Of a stretch of 64,000 nt of DNA, positions 50,299 through 60,114 are shown piece by piece. The notes under the pieces were generated by a model. It was not told where the DNA came from. It did no database searches and saw nothing but the letters and a program-made list of their open reading frames with translations. Position numbers and translations under genes: made by a program. The stretch is from Erwinia sp050410775 (GTDB lineage: Bacteria > Pseudomonadota > Gammaproteobacteria > Enterobacterales > Enterobacteriaceae). The stretch lies in assembly GCF_050410775.1 (NCBI RefSeq), contig NZ_CP191229.1; one strand, 5' to 3'. Position 1 is the stretch's first letter; each line of letters starts with the position of its first letter.

Positions 50299-51462
50299 AT
50301 GCCCGTTTCCCTGCTGGCGCTGGCGCTGAGTGCCTTTGCTATTGGCACTACGGAGTTTGTGATTATGGGGCTTTTGCCCGAAGTGGCCGCCGATTTACAG
50401 GTGTCTATCCCTTCCGCGGGCTGGTTGATCAGCGGCTATGCGCTGGGCGTGGCGATTGGCGCGCCGATTATGGCGCTGCTGACCGCGAAGCTGCCGCGCA
50501 AGCGGACGCTTATCCTGCTGATGTCCATTTTTATTGTCGGTAACGTGCTCTGCGCGCAGGCGGTAAGCTATGACCTGCTGATGATGGCGCGTATTGTGAC
50601 TGCGCTCTGCCATGGCGCTTTCTTTGGCATCGGTGCCGTAGTGGCGGCGAGCCTGGTCGCACCGGGCAAGCAGGCTTCCGCGGTGGCGCTGATGTTTGTG
50701 GGGCTGACGCTGGCGAACGTGCTTGGCGTGCCGCTGGGCACCTGGTTCGGTCAGCTCTTTGGCTGGCGCGCCACCTTCTGGGGCGTGGCGGCGATTGGCG
50801 TTCTGGCTTTCATCGCACTCATTGTCAGCCTGCCGAACAACCGTGAAGAGAAACCGGTCAACCTCGCCAGTGAGATTGGCGCGCTGGCCAACGGCAGGCT
50901 GTGGCTTTCGCTGCTGATGACGGTCTTTTTTGCCGCCGCAATGTTTGCGCTCTTCAGCTACATTGCGCCTCTGCTGCTTGAGGTTACCGGCATCAGTAAT
51001 AAAGGCGTCAGCTGGACGCTATTCCTGATCGGGGCGGGTCTGACCGTCGGCAACATCCTGGGCGGCAAGCTGGCAGACTGGAAAGTATCGTTCAGCCTGA
51101 TCCTGAGCTTCTCACTGATTGCGCTGTTCTCACTGGCCTTCAGCTGGACCAGCCAGGCGATATGGCTGGCGGAGATCACGCTGTTCCTCTGGGCGATGGC
51201 GACTTTCGCCACGGTGCCGGGCCTGCAAATTAACGTGGTGCGTCACGGTAAAGATGCGCCAAATCTGGTCTCGACGCTGAATATCTCCGCCTTTAACGTC
51301 GGCAACGCGTTTGGCGCCTGGGCGGGCGGCGCGGTGATCGGCGGCGGCTATGGCCTGACGGCGGTGCCAGTGGCGGCCGCGCTACTGGCCGTGGTGGGAC
51401 TGCTTATCTGCCTGGTTACTTTCCGGGGAAACCGCGGGCAATCCCAGCCGGTTAACGCCTGA
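50299..51462 (+). CDS. MFS transporter, DHA1 family (YdhP/AraJ-like)
   Basis: A 387-residue major facilitator protein with twelve predicted helices. It opens with LLALALSAFAIGTTEFVIMGLLPEV, the signature of the AraJ/YdhP/PbuE branch, and has the motif A-like loop LTAKLPRKRT and motif C-like LGVPLGTWFGQLFGWR. Such proteins usually export sugars, nucleosides or drugs; the substrate here cannot be named. GGAGAG lies 6 bases before the ATG at 50299; the open frame upstream (from 50236) is rejected. It is convergent with lysR (1-base gap). Confidence 0.85.
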   Translation: MPVSLLALALSAFAIGTTEFVIMGLLPEVAADLQVSIPSAGWLISGYALGVAIGAPIMALLTAKLPRKRTLILLMSIFIVGNVLCAQAVSYDLLMMARIVTALCHGAFFGIGAVVAASLVAPGKQASAVALMFVGLTLANVLGVPLGTWFGQLFGWRATFWGVAAIGVLAFIALIVSLPNNREEKPVNLASEIGALANGRLWLSLLMTVFFAAAMFALFSYIAPLLLEVTGISNKGVSWTLFLIGAGLTVGNILGGKLADWKVSFSLILSFSLIALFSLAFSWTSQAIWLAEITLFLWAMATFATVPGLQINVVRHGKDAPNLVSTLNISAFNVGNAFGAWAGGAVIGGGYGLTAVPVAAALLAVVGLLICLVTFRGNRGQSQPVNA

Positions 51463-52377
51463 TTAGAGTTCTTCCAGGCGCTGGTTGAACAGGCCGATCT
51501 GCTGCTGAAGATGCAGACTGAAAGCCTCAACCAGCGCGGAAGAGGGACGGTGTCGGGGGCGGATCAGGTTGACGGTGAAGGGCACTTCCACACTGAATCG
51601 CCTGATCGCTACGCCGCTGCTGGCATAGTCGAGCGCCGTTAACGGATTGACGATCGAAATCCCCACGCCGGCCCGCACCATGGCGCAGACCGAGGCGGCG
51701 CTGTGCGTCTCCATCACCATCCTGCGCTGCACGCCGTTTTCACTGAACAGATGATCCAGCAGCTGACGATAGCTGTCGCTTCTGGAGAGGCTGATATAGT
51801 TATAGCCGGCAAAATCCTGCGGCGTCAGACAGCGTTTTTTTGCCAGCTCATGGCCCTCTGGCAGCACACACACCTCATTACCGGTAAACAGCGCGGTGCG
51901 CGTCGTGCCGACAGGCGTCTGGTTGGTTTCGGTCAGGCCAAGGTCATAACGCTGCGCCGACAGCCACTCCTCAAGCAGCGGCGATTCCTGAGGAATAATG
52001 TTCAGGCTGACGTCAGGATAGCGCTGTAAAAAGGGCTGGCAGATAGGCGGCAGCAGCGACTGGGAAAAGACGGGCAGACAGGCGATTGACAGCTCTCCCT
52101 GGCGAAACTGACGCAGGCCGTCGGCGGCGGCGATAATGCGATCGAGTCCGTACCAGGAACGCTGAACCTCCTCAAACAGACGCAGCCCCTGAACCGTGGG
52201 CTGAAGGCGACCCCGCACGCGATCGAAAAGCGCCAGACCGGTCAGCTTTTCAAAGCGGGCCAGCTCCCGGCTGACCGTGGGTTGTGAGGTGTGCAGCATC
52301 GCCGCGGCTTCCGTCAGGTTGCCGGTCGTCACTACCGCATGAAAAATCTCGATGTGTCGTAGCGTAATTCCGCTCAT
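51463..52377 (-). CDS. lysR: LysR, transcriptional activator of lysA
   Basis: A 304-residue LysR-type regulator. The N-terminal winged helix (residues 4-63) includes LTEAAAMLHTSQPTVSRELARFE; the C-terminal periplasmic-binding-like domain senses the inducer. It follows E. coli LysR residue by residue and is divergent from lysA, as expected for an activator of diaminopimelate decarboxylase that responds to diaminopimelate and lysine. The 118-base intergenic region, AT-rich around 52405-52450, must hold the LysR operator. Confidence 0.94.
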   Translation of the reverse strand: MSGITLRHIEIFHAVVTTGNLTEAAAMLHTSQPTVSRELARFEKLTGLALFDRVRGRLQPTVQGLRLFEEVQRSWYGLDRIIAAADGLRQFRQGELSIACLPVFSQSLLPPICQPFLQRYPDVSLNIIPQESPLLEEWLSAQRYDLGLTETNQTPVGTTRTALFTGNEVCVLPEGHELAKKRCLTPQDFAGYNYISLSRSDSYRQLLDHLFSENGVQRRMVMETHSAASVCAMVRAGVGISIVNPLTALDYASSGVAIRRFSVEVPFTVNLIRPRHRPSSALVEAFSLHLQQQIGLFNQRLEEL

Positions 52378-52495
52378 AACGCTCCTGGCTGGCTGGGGAA
52401 AACCATATCATGGATGAATAGCCTCCGTTAAAACAGATATTTTTTATCCGGTCCGGCCTGTGGCGTAATAGCGGCATTAGCTTAAGGAGAATCCG

Positions 52496-53749
52496 ATGCC
52501 ACGCCTGCTCAGCAATACCGACACCGCCTTAACCCGCGATAACCTGCTTCCTCTGCCAGCCCAGTATGGCGGCCCCGTCTGGGCATATGACGCCAGCATT
52601 ATCCGCGAGCGTATCAGCCAGCTGACGCAGTTTGATGTGGTGCGTTTTGCCCAGAAGGCCTGTTCGAATATTCATATTCTGCGGCTGATGCGCGAGGCGG
52701 GCGTGAAGGTGGATTCCGTCTCGCTGGGTGAAATAGAGCGCGCGCTGGTGGCAGGCTATCAGCCCGGCGGTGATGAGATTGTTTTCACGGCGGATGTGAT
52801 CGATGCCCCCACGCTTCAACGCCTGAGCGAACTGAAAATTCCGGTGAACGCCGGTTCGGTCGATATGCTGCACCAGCTGGGGGAGGTCTCTCCGGGGCAT
52901 CCGGTCTGGCTGCGCGTTAACCCGGGCTTTGGTCATGGCCACAGCCAGAAAACCAACACCGGCGGTGAGAACAGCAAGCACGGCATCTGGCACAGCGATT
53001 TGGCGCTGGCGCTGGCGGCGATTCAGCGTCACAGCCTGAAGCTGGTCGGCATTCATATGCATATCGGCTCGGGCGTGGACTACGGGCACCTGGAGCAGGT
53101 GTGTGACGCGATGGTCAATCAGGTGATCGGCTTTGGCCAGGATCTTGAGGCGATCTCCGCGGGAGGCGGGCTGTCAATTCCTTACCGTTTTGGGGAAGAG
53201 GCGATCGATACCGGGCATTACTTTGGTCTGTGGGATGCTGCCCGCCAGCGTGTCGCGCAACATCTAGGCCACCCGGTCAAACTGGAGATCGAGCCGGGGC
53301 GTTTTCTGGTGGCGGAGTCTGGCGTACTGGTGTCCCAGGTGCGGGCGGTCAAGCAGATGGGCAGCCGCCACTTCGTGCTGGTGGACGCGGGCTTTAACGA
53401 TCTGATGCGGCCTTCCATGTACGGCAGCTATCATCATATCTCTGCGATGGCAGGAGACGGAAGGGCGCTGGATGAAGCGCATACTGTGGAAAGCGTGGTG
53501 GCCGGTCCGCTCTGCGAATCCGGCGACGTCTTTACCCAGCAAGAGGGCGGCAAGGTGGAAACCCGTGCGCTGCCTGAAGTGCGGCCGGGCGATTACCTGG
53601 TTTTCCATGATACCGGGGCTTACGGCGCCTCTATGTCTTCAAACTACAACAGCCGCCCGCTGCTGCCGGAAGTGCTGTTTGAGAACGGGCAGCCGCGCCA
53701 GATCCGCCGCCCGCAGACCATTCAGGAGCTGCTGGCGCTGGAAATCTGA
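52496..53749 (+). CDS. lysA: Diaminopimelate decarboxylase
   Basis: A 417-residue fold-III PLP enzyme that converts meso-diaminopimelate to L-lysine, the last step of lysine synthesis. The PLP lysine is Lys54 in FAQKACSN. The substrate/phosphate loops SAGGGLSIPY and EIEPGRFLVAESG and the partner-subunit cysteine in PLCESGDVF are present. AAGGAG precedes the ATG. It is convergent with mtnA with a 24-base gap. Confidence 0.96.
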   Translation: MPRLLSNTDTALTRDNLLPLPAQYGGPVWAYDASIIRERISQLTQFDVVRFAQKACSNIHILRLMREAGVKVDSVSLGEIERALVAGYQPGGDEIVFTADVIDAPTLQRLSELKIPVNAGSVDMLHQLGEVSPGHPVWLRVNPGFGHGHSQKTNTGGENSKHGIWHSDLALALAAIQRHSLKLVGIHMHIGSGVDYGHLEQVCDAMVNQVIGFGQDLEAISAGGGLSIPYRFGEEAIDTGHYFGLWDAARQRVAQHLGHPVKLEIEPGRFLVAESGVLVSQVRAVKQMGSRHFVLVDAGFNDLMRPSMYGSYHHISAMAGDGRALDEAHTVESVVAGPLCESGDVFTQQEGGKVETRALPEVRPGDYLVFHDTGAYGASMSSNYNSRPLLPEVLFENGQPRQIRRPQTIQELLALEI

Positions 53750-53773
53750 TCCGGCGCGGCTGGCACGCCAGCG

Positions 53774-54799
<1,026 letters not shown>

Positions 54800-54853
54800 G
54801 AGAAGTTAAATCCTGGTTGCGTTATCAGGGCATATTGTGCCAACATGCCTGAC

Positions 54854-54877
54854 GGATGTATAGACGTCTGAACGGCT
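54854..54877. promoter_or_regulatory. MetJ operator between mtnA and mtnK
   Basis: A perfect 8-base met box AGACGTCT at 54862-54869, flanked on each side by an abutting 8-mer that matches the met box at 5 of 8 positions (54854-54861 and 54870-54877). Tandem met boxes in phase are what MetJ with S-adenosylmethionine binds. The site lies between the divergent starts and can repress both genes. Confidence 0.88.
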
Positions 54878-54924
54878 TATAACGAAAGAATTCGCTTGCT
54901 ATCGCGTTTGATGAGGGGCAGTCA

Positions 54925-56124
54925 ATGTCGCAATACCGTACGTTTACCGCAGCAGATGCCGTGGAATATGCCCGCCAGTTTGGCGGCGTCAGCGATCCGT
55001 CCAGCCTGATCGACTCAGAGGAAGTGGGCGACGGTAACCTGAACCTGGTTTTCAAAATCTTCGACAGCTCGGGCGTCAGCCGGATCGTCATTAAGCAGGC
55101 GTTGCCTTATGTGCGCTGCGTGGGTGAATCCTGGCCATTAACGCTCGATCGTGCCCGTATCGAGGCGGAAGTGCTGCGCATTCACGGTCAGTATTGCCCG
55201 GCGCATACGGTGAAGATCCTGCACTACGATGCCGAACTGGCGGTGATGGTGATGGAAGATCTTTCCCATCTTGCTATCTGGCGCGGTGAGCAGGTAAAGG
55301 GCATCGATTATCCGCAGGCGGCCGCCCAGCTTGGCGAATACCTGGCGCAGACGCTGTTTCATACCTCCGATTTTTATCAGCATCCCCATCAGAAAAAAGC
55401 CGATGTCATTCGCTTTACCAATCCTGAGCTGTGCGACATCACCGAAGAGTTGTTCTTCAATGAGCCTTATGAGGTGCATGAGCGCAACGGTTATCCCCGC
55501 GAGCTGGAGCCGCTGGTCGCCACGCTGCGTGATGACGATGAGCTGCGCCTGAAGGTGGCCGCGCTGAAGCACCGCTTTCTCTCGAACGCCGAAGCGCTGC
55601 TGCATGGCGACGTCCACAGCGGCTCTATCTTTGTTGGCGAGGGAACGCTGAAGGTGATTGACGCCGAATTCGGCTACTACGGCCCGGTCGGGTTTGACGT
55701 GGGCAGCGCACTCGGCAATCTGCTGATCAACTACTGCGCGCTGCCGGGCCTGCTTGCCCCCCGCGAAGCGGCGGATGTGCGTGAGAAGCGGTTGAACGAC
55801 GTGCGGGCGCTCTGGCAAAGTTTTGCGGAAGGCTTTCTGGCGCTGGCGAAGGAGAAATCCCGCGATCGTGCGCTGGCGTATCCGGGCTACGGCGCCGCGT
55901 TCCTGCATAAGGTCTGGTGCGATACGCTGGGCTTTTGCGGCACTGAGCTGATCCGCCGTACGGTGGGCATGTCTCAGGTTGCAGATATCAAATCAATCAA
56001 AGATGAGGCAATGAAGGCAGAATGCGTCCGCCAGGCGGTCACGCTTGGCCGAACGCTGATCCTGGCGGCGGACCATATTGAAGATATCGGGGCGCTGATC
56101 GCCCGCATCCGGCAGAACGGCTGA
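54925..56124 (+). CDS. mtnK: 5-methylthioribose kinase
   Basis: A 399-residue kinase of the aminoglycoside-phosphotransferase-like fold. It phosphorylates methylthioribose in methionine salvage. Motifs: the glycine loop VGDGNLNLVFKI, VIKQALPYVR with the ATP-site lysine, MVMEDLSH, the catalytic HGDVHSGSIFVG and the metal-binding DAEFGYYGPVGFDVG. It works with divergent mtnA. No partner gene follows; 150 bases of non-coding sequence separate it from the convergent DUF2938 gene. Confidence 0.95.
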   Translation: MSQYRTFTAADAVEYARQFGGVSDPSSLIDSEEVGDGNLNLVFKIFDSSGVSRIVIKQALPYVRCVGESWPLTLDRARIEAEVLRIHGQYCPAHTVKILHYDAELAVMVMEDLSHLAIWRGEQVKGIDYPQAAAQLGEYLAQTLFHTSDFYQHPHQKKADVIRFTNPELCDITEELFFNEPYEVHERNGYPRELEPLVATLRDDDELRLKVAALKHRFLSNAEALLHGDVHSGSIFVGEGTLKVIDAEFGYYGPVGFDVGSALGNLLINYCALPGLLAPREAADVREKRLNDVRALWQSFAEGFLALAKEKSRDRALAYPGYGAAFLHKVWCDTLGFCGTELIRRTVGMSQVADIKSIKDEAMKAECVRQAVTLGRTLILAADHIEDIGALIARIRQNG

Positions 56125-56276
56125 GTAGCTTTCAGGTATAGAGGCCAACCTCGTCCGTTGTTTCCCTGTGAAGAGGGACTGGTTATCCAGCTCCTCTCTC
56201 GCCATCAACCGGTCTGGCGGCCACGCTCCGCAGGAACGATTTACCCTATAACTATTGCCGCTCAATAGCATTCTCA

Positions 56277-56771
56277 TTAAAGCGTGAATGAACGTAATCC
56301 CACCGCTGACAAATAAAGACCGCAGCCAAAAACAAAATGGGTCAGCAGGCTCATCAGTCGCGCTTTTTGTGGATTCGCCGTTCTGCTGGCCGCCAGGCCA
56401 AACCCCAGCGCGGGCTGCATAATAAAAAAGGGCGCGGCAAGAGTTAACAAGCCTGTCGCCGCAGCGGTGCCAAAGTCAGGCGCGTTAATCCACTGCGGAC
56501 CGGATAGCAGCAGTGGAATAAACGCAAAAGCCATGCCGGTAACATAATGGAAAATCCAGCCGGTTAGTTTTTCTCCGGTGAGAGGGGACGTACTGATAAT
56601 CGTCCGGTGGATAACCTTTCCTTTGAACATCCATAATATCCACCTGCCCGGCAGCGCATAATCAAGCGATGTGATGCCGCAAAATCGCCGTAATAATAAT
56701 GCCCAGCCATCCATACAAAGCGTCGCGGCAGCGCCAGTCACCACAATACGTAAAATCATTTCTAAGTTCAT
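56277..56771 (-). CDS. DUF2938 family membrane protein
   Basis: A 164-residue inner-membrane protein with about four hydrophobic segments (around residues 5-20, 68-85, 98-120 and 140-160). It opens with MILRIVVTGAAATLCMDGWALLLRR and has the conserved-looking GRWILWMFKGKVIH and HFVFGCGLYLSAV blocks. I recognise it as the DUF2938 family; no function is known. AGAGG lies 5 bases before the ATG at 56771; an upstream start at 56828 would run through the promoter. It is divergent from a MerR-type gene and has a promoter with MerR-family geometry. Confidence 0.8.
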   Translation of the reverse strand: MNLEMILRIVVTGAAATLCMDGWALLLRRFCGITSLDYALPGRWILWMFKGKVIHRTIISTSPLTGEKLTGWIFHYVTGMAFAFIPLLLSGPQWINAPDFGTAAATGLLTLAAPFFIMQPALGFGLAASRTANPQKARLMSLLTHFVFGCGLYLSAVGLRSFTL

Positions 56772-56807
56772 TTCTGCCTCTGAGCCCTGAATGTTAATCT
56801 GGCTGGC

Positions 56808-56838
56808 ATTGTGCAACTTAAAGCTCACTTCAGGTCAA
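56808..56838 (-). promoter_or_regulatory. MerR-type promoter of the DUF2938 gene (19-bp spacer)
   Basis: On the minus strand TTGACC (-35, 56838-56833) and CACAAT (-10, 56813-56808) are separated by exactly 19 bases, the elongated spacer typical of MerR-activated promoters. The spacer region contains a near-dyad ACCTGAAG ... CTTTAAGT (6 of 8 matching) where the activator would bind and twist the DNA. The merR-type start codon is 2 bases away, so the regulator probably also represses itself. Confidence 0.7.
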
Positions 56839-56839
56839 C

Positions 56840-57259
56840 ATGAAAGCATTGGATATTGCTCAGGTCGCTCAGGTCGCTCAGCTCGCGAAAATTGCGCCTT
56901 CCGCGCTGCGGTTCTATGAGAAAAAAGGGCTGATCCAGCCGACAGGGCGTCATGGCCTGAGAAGACGGTATGGGCCTGAGGTACTGAGCCAGCTGGCGCT
57001 GATAGCGCTGGGGCAAACGGCGGGTTTTACGCTGGATGATATTGCGGAAATGTTCGATGCGCGGGGCAGGGTGACGCTGGATCCAGAGCGCCTGCTAAGC
57101 CGGGCGCAGGAGATTGATGAAACGATCCGCCAGTTGAAAAAAGTCAGTAAAGGATTAAAGCATGTAGCTGGCTGTACGGCACCCAATCATATGCAGTGTC
57201 CCCAGTTTCTTAAAATTTTAGGGCGGGTGAAAGCGAAGGCGTCTGGCAATACGCGCTGA
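56840..57259 (+). CDS. MerR-family transcriptional regulator
   Basis: A 139-residue regulator with an N-terminal MerR winged helix (about 5-75; segment PSALRFYEKKGLIQPTGR, then YGPEVLSQLALIALGQ) and a coiled-coil dimerisation helix (about 85-115). The C-terminus has Cys in GCTAPNHMQCPQF, which could sense metal or oxidants, but the ligand is unknown. Codons 7-15 carry a 9-base tandem repeat encoding AQVAQVAQL just before the helix-turn-helix, possibly a small duplication. Probable target: the divergent DUF2938 gene. Confidence 0.85.
   Translation: MKALDIAQVAQVAQLAKIAPSALRFYEKKGLIQPTGRHGLRRRYGPEVLSQLALIALGQTAGFTLDDIAEMFDARGRVTLDPERLLSRAQEIDETIRQLKKVSKGLKHVAGCTAPNHMQCPQFLKILGRVKAKASGNTR
56858..56884 (+). 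repeat. 9-base in-frame tandem repeat in the merR-type gene
   Basis: GCTCAGGTC occurs twice in a row (56858-56866, 56867-56875), followed by a one-mismatch third copy GCTCAGCTC (56876-56884). It encodes Ala-Gln-Val/Leu three times at the entrance to the DNA-binding domain, and could expand or contract by slippage in steps of three codons. Confidence 0.85.
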
Positions 57260-57329
57260 GGACCTGGCGGCCGCGTGGGCTGGAGAAAGGTGTGGCAGCG
57301 TTAATGGCATCGTGGCTAAGTCATTCGCG

Positions 57330-57360
57330 GCAGCCGGGCATATTGACGAATCCCGGCTGC
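57330..57360. terminator. Hairpin between convergent merR-type gene and fadE
   Basis: A perfect 9-bp stem GCAGCCGGG/CCCGGCTGC with a 13-base loop, in the 174-base gap between two gene ends. No T-run follows on either strand, so it is at best a weak or processing-type terminator. Confidence 0.35.
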
Positions 57361-57433
57361 TGCTTATCGTGCTTCTCCAGTCAGTTAACCTTCACCCCAC
57401 TCCCGCATTCGCGGCGAAGGTTCAGACCGTTAT

Positions 57434-59899
57434 TCAGGCAGCTTCCGTTTTCCTTACCGGCTCCGGCAGGTTAACGGGCTGCTGTTCCGGCTTTACCGGC
57501 TGGGTCGCCAGCGCCTCCGCTTCAAATTCGTCCACGTTGATGGAACGCAGTCGGCTGGCCTCGGCGCGCGTCAGAATGCTCGCTTCCTCTTCGGTGATCC
57601 ATTTTTCCTGAATTCCCTGCTTCGCTAACGCGTCCAGGCGGGTAAACGACAGATGTTTTTTCTGCTGTTTGCAGAGGCGATCGTGAATCACCTCCGCCGC
57701 CATAATATCCTCAAGCGCTTCTTCAAGCTGGCCGGCGGGATTGTTTTCGCCCGGCGTCAGATACTGACCACGCCCCAGGCGGGAGCGGGTGGCTGACGGG
57801 ATCTGGAGGATGCGCGCCAGCTGATGATCCAGACGATCCGATGGCGCACGGCAGTGGCGCCCGGTCGGGAAAATAATCCCGCGCATCAGGCTGGCGACCA
57901 GACGGTTTGGAAAGTTCCGCAGAAGATCGTCAATGGCGACCTCAGCCTGGTTCATCGCATCCTGTACGCCCCAGTGCAGCAGCGGCAGATCGGCTTCGTT
58001 ACGGCCTTCATCTTCATAACGCTTCAGCGCGGCTGAGGCGAGATAAAGCTGGCTGAGCACGTCACCAAGGCGGGCGGAGATCCGCTCGCGCCGCTTCAGG
58101 CTGCCGCCCAGCACCGACATAGAAATATCAGAGAGCAGCGCCATATTCGCGCTCAGCCGGTTGAGGTGCTGATAGTAGCGGCGGCTGGCGTCGCGGGTTG
58201 GCGTTTTGCTGGTGCGTCCGCCGGTCAGGCCGAGCCAGAGGCTGCGCATGGTATTGCTGCCGACGTGGCCGACGTGGCTGAACAGAGCCTTATCAAAAGC
58301 GACTAAGTCGTTGCTCTGCGCTGCCGCCATTTCCGTCAGTACATAAGGATGGCAGCGGATCGCGCCCTGACCGAAGATAATCATGCTGCGGGTCAGGATG
58401 TTAGCGCCCTCAACGGTAATGGCGATCGGCGCGCCCTGATAGGCACGGGCCAGGAAGTTACTGTTGCCGAGCATAATGCCTTTACCGCCAGCGATATCCA
58501 TGGCGTCAACAATGGCGCGCTGGCCGCGATGGGTACAGTGATACTTGACAATAGCGGAGAGCACGGCCGGTTTCTCACCCATGCCGATGCCGTAGGTGAT
58601 CAGTGAGGCGGCAGCATCCATGACCCAGGCGTTCCCGGCGATGCGTGCCAGCGGCTCCTCAATCCCTTCCATTTTACCGATAGGCAGGCGGAACTGGCGG
58701 CGAATATGGGCATAGGCGCCGATAGCGAGCGCGATGCTCTTCACGCTGCCGGTGGAGTTGGAGGGCAGGGTAATACCGCGTCCGACAGAGAGACATTCGA
58801 CGAGCATCCGCCAGCCCTGGCCCGCCATTTTTGGCCCGCCAATGATGAAGTCGATCGGCACAAAAATATCGCTGCCGCGCGTCGGCCCGTTCTGGAAGGG
58901 GACGTTAAGCGGGAAGTGGCGTTTGCCGATCTCCACGCCCGGCGTCCGGGTTGGAATTAGTGCACAGGTGATGCCTAACTCTTCGGTCTCGCCCAGCAGA
59001 TGGTCAGGATCGGAGAGCTTGAAGGCCAGCCCCAGCACGGTGGCGACCGGCGCCAGCGTGATATAGCGTTTGTTCCAGGTCAGGCGCATGCCCAGCACCT
59101 GCTCGCCCTGCCACTCCCCCATGCAGACCACGCCAACATCCGGGATAGCGCCGGCGTCAGAACCCGCTTCCGGGCTGGTCAGCGCAAAGCAGGGGATCTC
59201 TTTGCCAGCGGCGAGGCGCGGCAGATAGTGATCTTTCTGCTCATCGGTGCCGTAGTGCTGGAGCAGTTCGCCCGGGCCCAGGGAGTTAGGCACGCCGACG
59301 GTGATCGCCAGAATACCGGAGACGCCAGAAAGCTTCTGTAACACGCGCGCCTGAGCGTAGGCTGAGAATTCCAGCCCGCCATACTCTTTTTTGATAATCA
59401 TCGCAAAAAAGCGATGCTCCTTAAGATAAGCCCAAAGTTCCGGCGGCAGATCGGCCATCTCATGCGTGATGGCAAAGTCATTGGCCATACGGCAGGCTTC
59501 TTCCACCGGCCCGTCCAGAAAGGCCAGTTCCTCTTCACTCAGGCGCGGCTGCGGATAGTTATGCAGCTTTTCCCAGTCCGGGTTGCCGCGGAACAGTTCT
59601 CCTTCCCACCAGGTGGTGCCCGCCTCAATTGCTTCTTTCTCCGTCCGTGACATTGGCGGCATCACTTTCTGAAAGGTATGCAGCATCTGACGGGAAAAGA
59701 GGGCGCGGCGCATCGGCAGCAGGTTGAAAGGCAGCAAAATAATCGCCAGTGGGATCAGCAGCCACGGCGTCCAGACTTGCGCCACCGCCCAGGCTGCTGT
59801 CCACGCCAGCAGCAGCAGGCTGGCCGTGAGCAGATTGACGCGGTGATAAAAGAGCGCGCCAAGCAGCACGATCGTTGCCACGATACTGAAAACCATCAT
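57434..59899 (-). CDS. fadE: Acyl-CoA dehydrogenase FadE
   Basis: An 821-residue flavoprotein for the first step of fatty-acid beta-oxidation. Two N-terminal membrane helices (about 3-60) anchor it. The acyl-CoA dehydrogenase core (about 120-520) includes CFALTSPEAGSDAGA, TWNKRYITLAP and TVEGANILTRS, and the long C-terminal extension is typical of FadE. ATGs exist at 59905, 59899 and 59896; GGAG is 8 bases from the one at 59899, which also matches the E. coli start. A FadR site lies just upstream. Confidence 0.95.
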   Translation of the reverse strand: MMVFSIVATIVLLGALFYHRVNLLTASLLLLAWTAAWAVAQVWTPWLLIPLAIILLPFNLLPMRRALFSRQMLHTFQKVMPPMSRTEKEAIEAGTTWWEGELFRGNPDWEKLHNYPQPRLSEEELAFLDGPVEEACRMANDFAITHEMADLPPELWAYLKEHRFFAMIIKKEYGGLEFSAYAQARVLQKLSGVSGILAITVGVPNSLGPGELLQHYGTDEQKDHYLPRLAAGKEIPCFALTSPEAGSDAGAIPDVGVVCMGEWQGEQVLGMRLTWNKRYITLAPVATVLGLAFKLSDPDHLLGETEELGITCALIPTRTPGVEIGKRHFPLNVPFQNGPTRGSDIFVPIDFIIGGPKMAGQGWRMLVECLSVGRGITLPSNSTGSVKSIALAIGAYAHIRRQFRLPIGKMEGIEEPLARIAGNAWVMDAAASLITYGIGMGEKPAVLSAIVKYHCTHRGQRAIVDAMDIAGGKGIMLGNSNFLARAYQGAPIAITVEGANILTRSMIIFGQGAIRCHPYVLTEMAAAQSNDLVAFDKALFSHVGHVGSNTMRSLWLGLTGGRTSKTPTRDASRRYYQHLNRLSANMALLSDISMSVLGGSLKRRERISARLGDVLSQLYLASAALKRYEDEGRNEADLPLLHWGVQDAMNQAEVAIDDLLRNFPNRLVASLMRGIIFPTGRHCRAPSDRLDHQLARILQIPSATRSRLGRGQYLTPGENNPAGQLEEALEDIMAAEVIHDRLCKQQKKHLSFTRLDALAKQGIQEKWITEEEASILTRAEASRLRSINVDEFEAEALATQPVKPEQQPVNLPEPVRKTEAA

Positions 59900-59920
59900 A
59901 TCCATCGCTCCGTAAGTAGT

Positions 59921-59937
59921 AAGAGGTCTGACCTGTT
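59921..59937 (-). promoter_or_regulatory. FadR operator upstream of fadE
   Basis: AAGAGGTCTGACCTGTT matches the FadR 17-mer consensus (AGCTGGTCCGACNTGTT) at 13 positions, including the full GGTC and the GAC-TGTT right half. It lies 22 bases before the fadE start, fitting repression in the absence of long-chain acyl-CoA, as in E. coli. Confidence 0.75.
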
Positions 59938-60114
59938 AGCTACAGGTGTAAATCAGAAGCATTCTGTTAGCAATGGGTTTACATCATAATTACAATATGG
60001 CTCACATTCCGGCTGCCTCAACGGGCTTAGCGGCCAGTAAGCGGGCGGAGTGCTTTTCGCCCCCCATCCAACTTGGTAAACTGGCGAAAACTCTTCCCGC
60101 TAAAGGACTCCCCC

